This document shows positions 13,601-16,190 of a stretch of 16,190 bases of DNA, piece after piece. How positions within the stretch are numbered: the first letter of the stretch is position 1; each line of letters begins with the position of its first letter. The DNA is from Candidatus Woesearchaeota archaeon (lineage in GTDB: Archaea > Nanobdellota > Nanobdellia > Woesearchaeales > UBA10216), in assembly GCA_016180145.1 (NCBI GenBank), contig JACPBT010000004.1, positions 1 through 16,190 of the forward strand, read 5' to 3'. A program made the translations under genes and the position numbers. The notes under the pieces are model-generated. The model had not been told where the DNA came from, searched no databases, and was given only the letters and a program-made list of their open reading frames with translations.

Positions 13601-16189
13601 AAGCTCAACAGCGCCTTTCAGGGGAGATACGGCATCATAGAACGGGTCGCGGCCGGCATCAAACGGCAACCTGCCATCTAAATTGCGAACAACAAAATGA
13701 TGCCTTGTAATGTTGATTCCAACCGGCTGGCTTTCACCAGACGAAGTGCCAACACCCGCCATGCTGCTGTTAAATGCGGAGCGCAAGGCAGACCTAAGGA
13801 AACTGCTGTCTGACAAGGCATCTGCAACATCACTGCCCTCAACGAGAAGCCTGCCTCTTTCCGAGAAATAATCACCCAACGCCTCAGCATCATCAGCAGT
13901 AATCCCGGCAGCATCAGTTCCGGCACTCCAGATTACAGCATCAAACTCAGCAAGGTATTCATAAGGCGGTGTTCCGCTTACGCCTGCATCAAGAGAGGAA
14001 AGGCACACACCATCCATTGAGGAAGCAGCCTTCTCAAACACAGTTTGCAATTCAGTGTTCTTCACAACAAGAAGCTGCTTTCCGGCACACTCACCGGCAG
14101 GCAGCGCAATCCTCCCTGTCTTTGCACAGTTGCCGCTATCATCACACACTGAAATGCCAGCACTGCCGAGAGCTCTGCCAACATCAAAAAAGGCAACTGA
14201 AACAGAGCTGTTGCCCTGCGATAACTGCAAAATGCTCTCACTATAATTTACAAGATAAGGCTCATCAGAGTCCTTTGCATAAGACAAAACGCTGAGATTG
14301 AACAATGGCGAGTGTTCATAAACATCAAAACTTACAAGCCTTGGCGAAACAGGGCTGGCAGGAGCAGTGTAATAAACATTGCTAATCTGCGGAGCAAGGT
14401 CATCAACAACAGTAATGTTTGACTCATTAACAACGCTTCCGCCGCCAAAATCAGAAATAAGGAGAAGTGTGTAATTCCCTGCAGGCACATTCAGAGGAAA
14501 TGTAACCACGGCAGCCTGTTTCCCGCCTGCATCCCCGCTGCCATAAAGCAAACCAGCCTCGCCTTCAGAAAGGCTCCTGCCAATCCAAACACTGGCATCG
14601 TCAATATGCCCCGGAAAATCAGAACCGCATATAATGCTGTGGCTGAATCCCGCTTTCCCACTAAACCCAACAGTCTTGCCCAAAGTATTATTTGCAACCC
14701 TGACACCATTGACATAAAGCGAAACATTACCGCCATTCTCCCAAGCGCCAACAACATGAACCCACCGGTTAAGCATCTGAGACGCAGGCAAATCAGCAGT
14801 GGCATTCCTCAACTCAGAGCCGTCATTGACAAAAAACCTCAGCCTATCACCCTGCCAGTTCATGCAAACCCCATTATCAGAATCGCCTGATTTGCTCTGA
14901 GCAAAAATAACATAATTACCTGCAACTGCTGTCAGATTAACCCACGCCCCAACACTGCCTGACTCCATAACAGTTTCCATGCTATCAGTAACAGCCCTGT
15001 CGCCAGCCCCGTCAAGCAAAAGACTGCCTGAACCAGACTTTGCAATCTTGGAAATGTGGGCATCACCCAAAAGCGAAAGAGCAAGAGAGCCTGCAACATC
15101 GCCAGCACCGGAATCAAAACTGTAACCATGCGAAGGAAGAGGAACTGCAACATCAGGAGCATCCACAACAGCCCTGAAATCCTGAGCAACCTTACCAGAC
15201 TCGTTTGAAACAAGCTGCACGACAACCATAACATCCCTTCCCGAACTGCCGCTAAAACTCACATTAGCAGTCAGATTACTCACATTAGCAGTCAGATTGG
15301 AACTAAGAAACTGAACTTCACTGACATTAAACACTTCAACATTACCAAAACCAACAAAAGGGGGCATAACCCTGAAGCTGCCACTGAACAAAGCCTCTTT
15401 CTCAGGAACATCTGGAGCGCTATCATCCTGAACTCCCTGCCTATACTTAACAACAACCTTCAATCCATACCCGCCGGCAGCTTCAGTGCCTGCAAAATCA
15501 TAAGTGTAAGAACCTCCCTCCTGCACAAACTTAAACGGAAACTCAGAATTGCCAGGCCCAAAAACCGTTCCGTTAACTTCTGTAACTGAAACATCATCAA
15601 ACACTTCAACAACAATATGCTGAACATCGCCAGCCAAAAGCTCACTTCCAAAATTAACAGAAAACTCAACACTCTCGCTGAAGCCAAACGCGGCAGACAA
15701 GTCAAGCAGCCCGGAACCAAAACCTATATCTTTACCTGCGGCGCCAAGGTCCAAACTTGAACCCTCAAGAATGTTCCTCACTTCCAAAGGAGAAAGCTGA
15801 GGACTTTTTGAAAGAAGCAAAGCAGCAGCGCCCGAAACATGAGGCGCAGCCATAGATGTGCCAGACATGGAAGCGTAACCATTCCCAAGAACAGAGGAAA
15901 AAACATCAACACCCGGAGCAACCAAATCAGGCTTTATGCCAATGCCGTCAACAACCCCCCCGGAAGAAAAGCAGGCAAGCTCCTTATCATCAGAAACAGC
16001 CCCAACAGCAATAACATTCCCTGAACTGCCCGGACTCATAACGCCCCTGAAGCCGCCACAGGCACCAGACGGGCAGCCAGAACCGCAATTCCCAGATGCA
16101 GCAACCACAACAATGCCTGCATTTATCGCAGCCTGCAAAGACTCCTCAACAAGAGGGTCAACAGAAGTCGGAGAGCCCAAACTTATGCT
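10694..16189 (-). CDS. Giant subtilisin-like (S8) protease with multidomain surface region (5' partial)
   Basis: The frame is open at the right edge (SISLG, the usual subtilase strand, precedes the TTG at 16180, which I number residue 1). Subtilase landmarks are the oxyanion Asn in AASGNCG (N31) and catalytic Ser in GTSMAAPHVSG (S109). The Asp and His are outside the window. Then come beta modules, a LamG/concanavalin-like module (about 352-548), and an alpha/beta module with FDAVIWSAG (about 699-910). Two CARDB-like modules (about 911-1005 and 1008-1110) precede a second alpha/beta module with FDAIVWSAG (about 1112-1326). PKD/cadherin-like and Ig modules follow, with a Cys-rich part ending in a MopE-like motif, CDGLDNDCNGQSDE (1700-1713). 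The tail is GWPWTLPNP, without a membrane anchor. Role inferred: secreted, calcium-stabilised surface protease maturing or cleaving surface proteins or external polymers. Confidence 0.88.
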   Translation of the reverse strand, partial: SISLGSPTSVDPLVEESLQAAINAGIVVVAASGNCGSGCPSGACGGFRGVMSPGSSGNVIAVGAVSDDKELACFSSGGVVDGIGIKPDLVAPGVDVFSSVLGNGYASMSGTSMAAPHVSGAAALLLSKSPQLSPLEVRNILEGSSLDLGAAGKDIGFGSGLLDLSAAFGFSESVEFSVNFGSELLAGDVQHIVVEVFDDVSVTEVNGTVFGPGNSEFPFKFVQEGGSYTYDFAGTEAAGGYGLKVVVKYRQGVQDDSAPDVPEKEALFSGSFRVMPPFVGFGNVEVFNVSEVQFLSSNLTANVSNLTANVSFSGSSGRDVMVVVQLVSNESGKVAQDFRAVVDAPDVAVPLPSHGYSFDSGAGDVAGSLALSLLGDAHISKIAKSGSGSLLLDGAGDRAVTDSMETVMESGSVGAWVNLTAVAGNYVIFAQSKSGDSDNGVCMNWQGDRLRFFVNDGSELRNATADLPASQMLNRWVHVVGAWENGGNVSLYVNGVRVANNTLGKTVGFSGKAGFSHSIICGSDFPGHIDDASVWIGRSLSEGEAGLLYGSGDAGGKQAAVVTFPLNVPAGNYTLLLISDFGGGSVVNESNITVVDDLAPQISNVYYTAPASPVSPRLVSFDVYEHSPLFNLSVLSYAKDSDEPYLVNYSESILQLSQGNSSVSVAFFDVGRALGSAGISVCDDSGNCAKTGRIALPAGECAGKQLLVVKNTELQTVFEKAASSMDGVCLSSLDAGVSGTPPYEYLAEFDAVIWSAGTDAAGITADDAEALGDYFSERGRLLVEGSDVADALSDSSFLRSALRSAFNSSMAGVGTSSGESQPVGINITRHHFVVRNLDGRLPFDAGRDPFYDAVSPLKGAVELAAWGSGGSAMVAHDRRDEKSLFLPFSIDALGGSSEKLASNAIEWLLQDSGIDINPEQVDFGVQFEGLVKGTVVIESSSPIDGVPAVNVTVDGVPSVASFVGSSGNSMNYSFEADLGVGVHLVGVFANSDFAFLEQDYVNNLIVFKVPVYPSAADLLLGSFSYSYDNSKAAIAVDLPVSNMGGKPASAVVRLYLDGKESFSSLLDFGAGEVKEVGALLPSSKGVHRFKAVIDADGSVSEYNESNNILEDELFICSREKVLVVEDNTAPLRISLNPGSAGSFVDILRRDGYCVVDYLNDEEFSDEFSAPPVEFANSFDAIVWSAGDYSGGILGNDDLVALGNYSVPVLFEGADLASELSEAGLLGFLLGSGFSGDRVAGAGENLKLNEHAVLSGISSLFVGNSSPYPDSLSVSDGFSVAEWSDGSSAIVANKAGGRKYAYYAFSINALPDAERKKLVGSTIGWLLFNTMPEILGIDVTAHVNETEKVLIRAEAFDADGEVFLSVNDSRFVEVPVEECGGVLSCAEGSACIVPEGCAGCFGACHSEEKSVVKKFEWETTYKDAGSYSVNLTASDGTGEVSEILNIVVENLNRPAVFKNDFENLTISENESLEFKIEAYDSDEDKLELEVLMGMRETPQKYYGPGYYHASFEPETGVFRWTPDFDDEGMYVFRIDMLEYYISPFEGLVHRRLFNVTVLNTNRAPVVKLYSIKELQPGSVISMGEGSVRKFTAEGSDADGDKLEYWWLVNSTDAAEGAEFTFDSDYDSSGDYLVSVIASDGMAETAQSIILRVEDTMECKSGEVRSCPLTSGVCSLATETCTSGLWLGCSAEDYGRNYEIIEKTCDGLDNDCNGQSDENRVCNTAPMLQPIGNKTVEIRGGLGGMLSFRVSASDNEADELAYLASGLPDGAIFTSQSGTFFWKIPIVPEKAFYTSLFAVSDGLLSDSEEVNFTIAEGDLPGWPWTLPNPKLDR
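11042..11085 (-). other. MopE-like metal-binding motif in the protease C-terminal region
   Basis: Encodes TCDGLDNDCNGQSDE, matching the D-G-x-D-N-D-C-x-G-x-x-D-E motif of the MopE-type putative metal-binding family. The preceding Cys pattern (ECKSGEVRSC, GVCSLATETC, LWLGC) is usual upstream of such motifs. It would bind a divalent ion, probably calcium, outside the cell. Confidence 0.8.
12203..14086 (-). repeat. Duplicated alpha/beta module plus CARDB-like modules within the protease
   Basis: Two related copies of an alpha/beta module (13451-14086 and 12203-12847 on the minus strand) each contain a start strand (QLLVVKN / KVLVVEDN) and FDA-[VI]-[IV]-WSAG. A loop with G[DN]..[EA]LG.Y, an LLVEGSD / VLFEGAD strand, and an ending FSI[DN]AL followed by [EG]WLL also recur. 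CARDB-like modules with N-N-I/L strands lie between them. The fold resembles glutamine-amidotransferase-like domains; no catalytic Cys nucleophile is evident. Confidence 0.65.
15257..15298. repeat. Perfect 2 x 21-bp tandem repeat in the protease gene
   Basis: Two identical 21-bp units (15257-15277 and 15278-15298) on the plus strand each encode, on the minus strand, NLTANVS. The result is NLTANVS-NLTANVS, four adjacent N-glycosylation sequons. The repeat is in frame, so copy-number change would only add or remove sequons. Confidence 0.95.
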
Positions 16190-16190
16190 G

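Noticed and set aside
13451..14086. Active glutamine amidotransferase domain
   Set aside because: The FDAVIWSAG region resembles the fold, but no Gly-x-Cys-x-Gly nucleophile elbow is present.
13241..14295. Several plus-strand open frames of 60-108 codons across the protease gene
   Set aside because: They mirror the codon bias of the minus-strand gene and have basic, repetitive translations without domains.

Overview
The window looks like part of an archaeal genome, most likely a DPANN-type archaeon (Woesearchaeota-like is my best guess, unproven). The grounds are several type IV pilin-like proteins with archaeal class III leaders (basic residues and Gly just before a hydrophobic helix), archaeal TATA boxes 20-35 nt before start codons, and very large sequon-rich surface proteins built from Ig, FN3, LamG and MopE-type modules. 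No rRNA, tRNA, CRISPR array, insertion sequence or replication gene was seen.

Layout. (1) 3-5105, plus strand: the 3' part of a giant Ig/FN3 surface protein, open at the left edge, containing a ~403-residue internal duplication. (2) 5125-5805: a prepilin-like protein 19 bp downstream, with an unusual 57-residue cytoplasmic extension before its class III leader. (3) 5806-6420: an AT-rich cassette of two tail-to-tail genes overlapping by 4 bp, a short retropepsin-like protein (plus) and a DUF5678-like protein (minus). Each has its own TATA box, and the cassette interrupts an otherwise pilin-related run. (4) 6523-9011: a tight five-gene operon of three convincing pilin-like proteins or paralogs, one two-helix membrane protein and one single-helix secreted-type protein. 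(5) 9097-10632: a 511-aa cytoplasmic regulator with three putative helix-turn-helix modules, the last closely resembling bacterial sigma-70 region 4. (6) 10694-16189, minus strand: the C-terminal 1,830 or so residues of a giant subtilisin-like (S8) protease, open at the right edge, with LamG, duplicated alpha/beta, CARDB-like, PKD/cadherin-like and MopE-like metal-binding modules.

How it may work together (inference). Apart from the cassette and the regulator, everything is predicted to be exported or in the membrane, so this looks like a cell-surface or attachment locus. Two giant glycosylated surface proteins, one with a protease domain, flank a set of minor-pilin-like subunits. The pilus ATPase, platform protein and prepilin peptidase are not in the window. 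The sigma-region-4-like regulator has its own promoter between the pilin operon and the protease gene and could control either neighbour.

Limits. Family calls come from reading motifs by eye; no database or structure search was run. Both giant genes are incomplete here, so their N-termini, the protease Asp and His, and any signal peptides cannot be checked.
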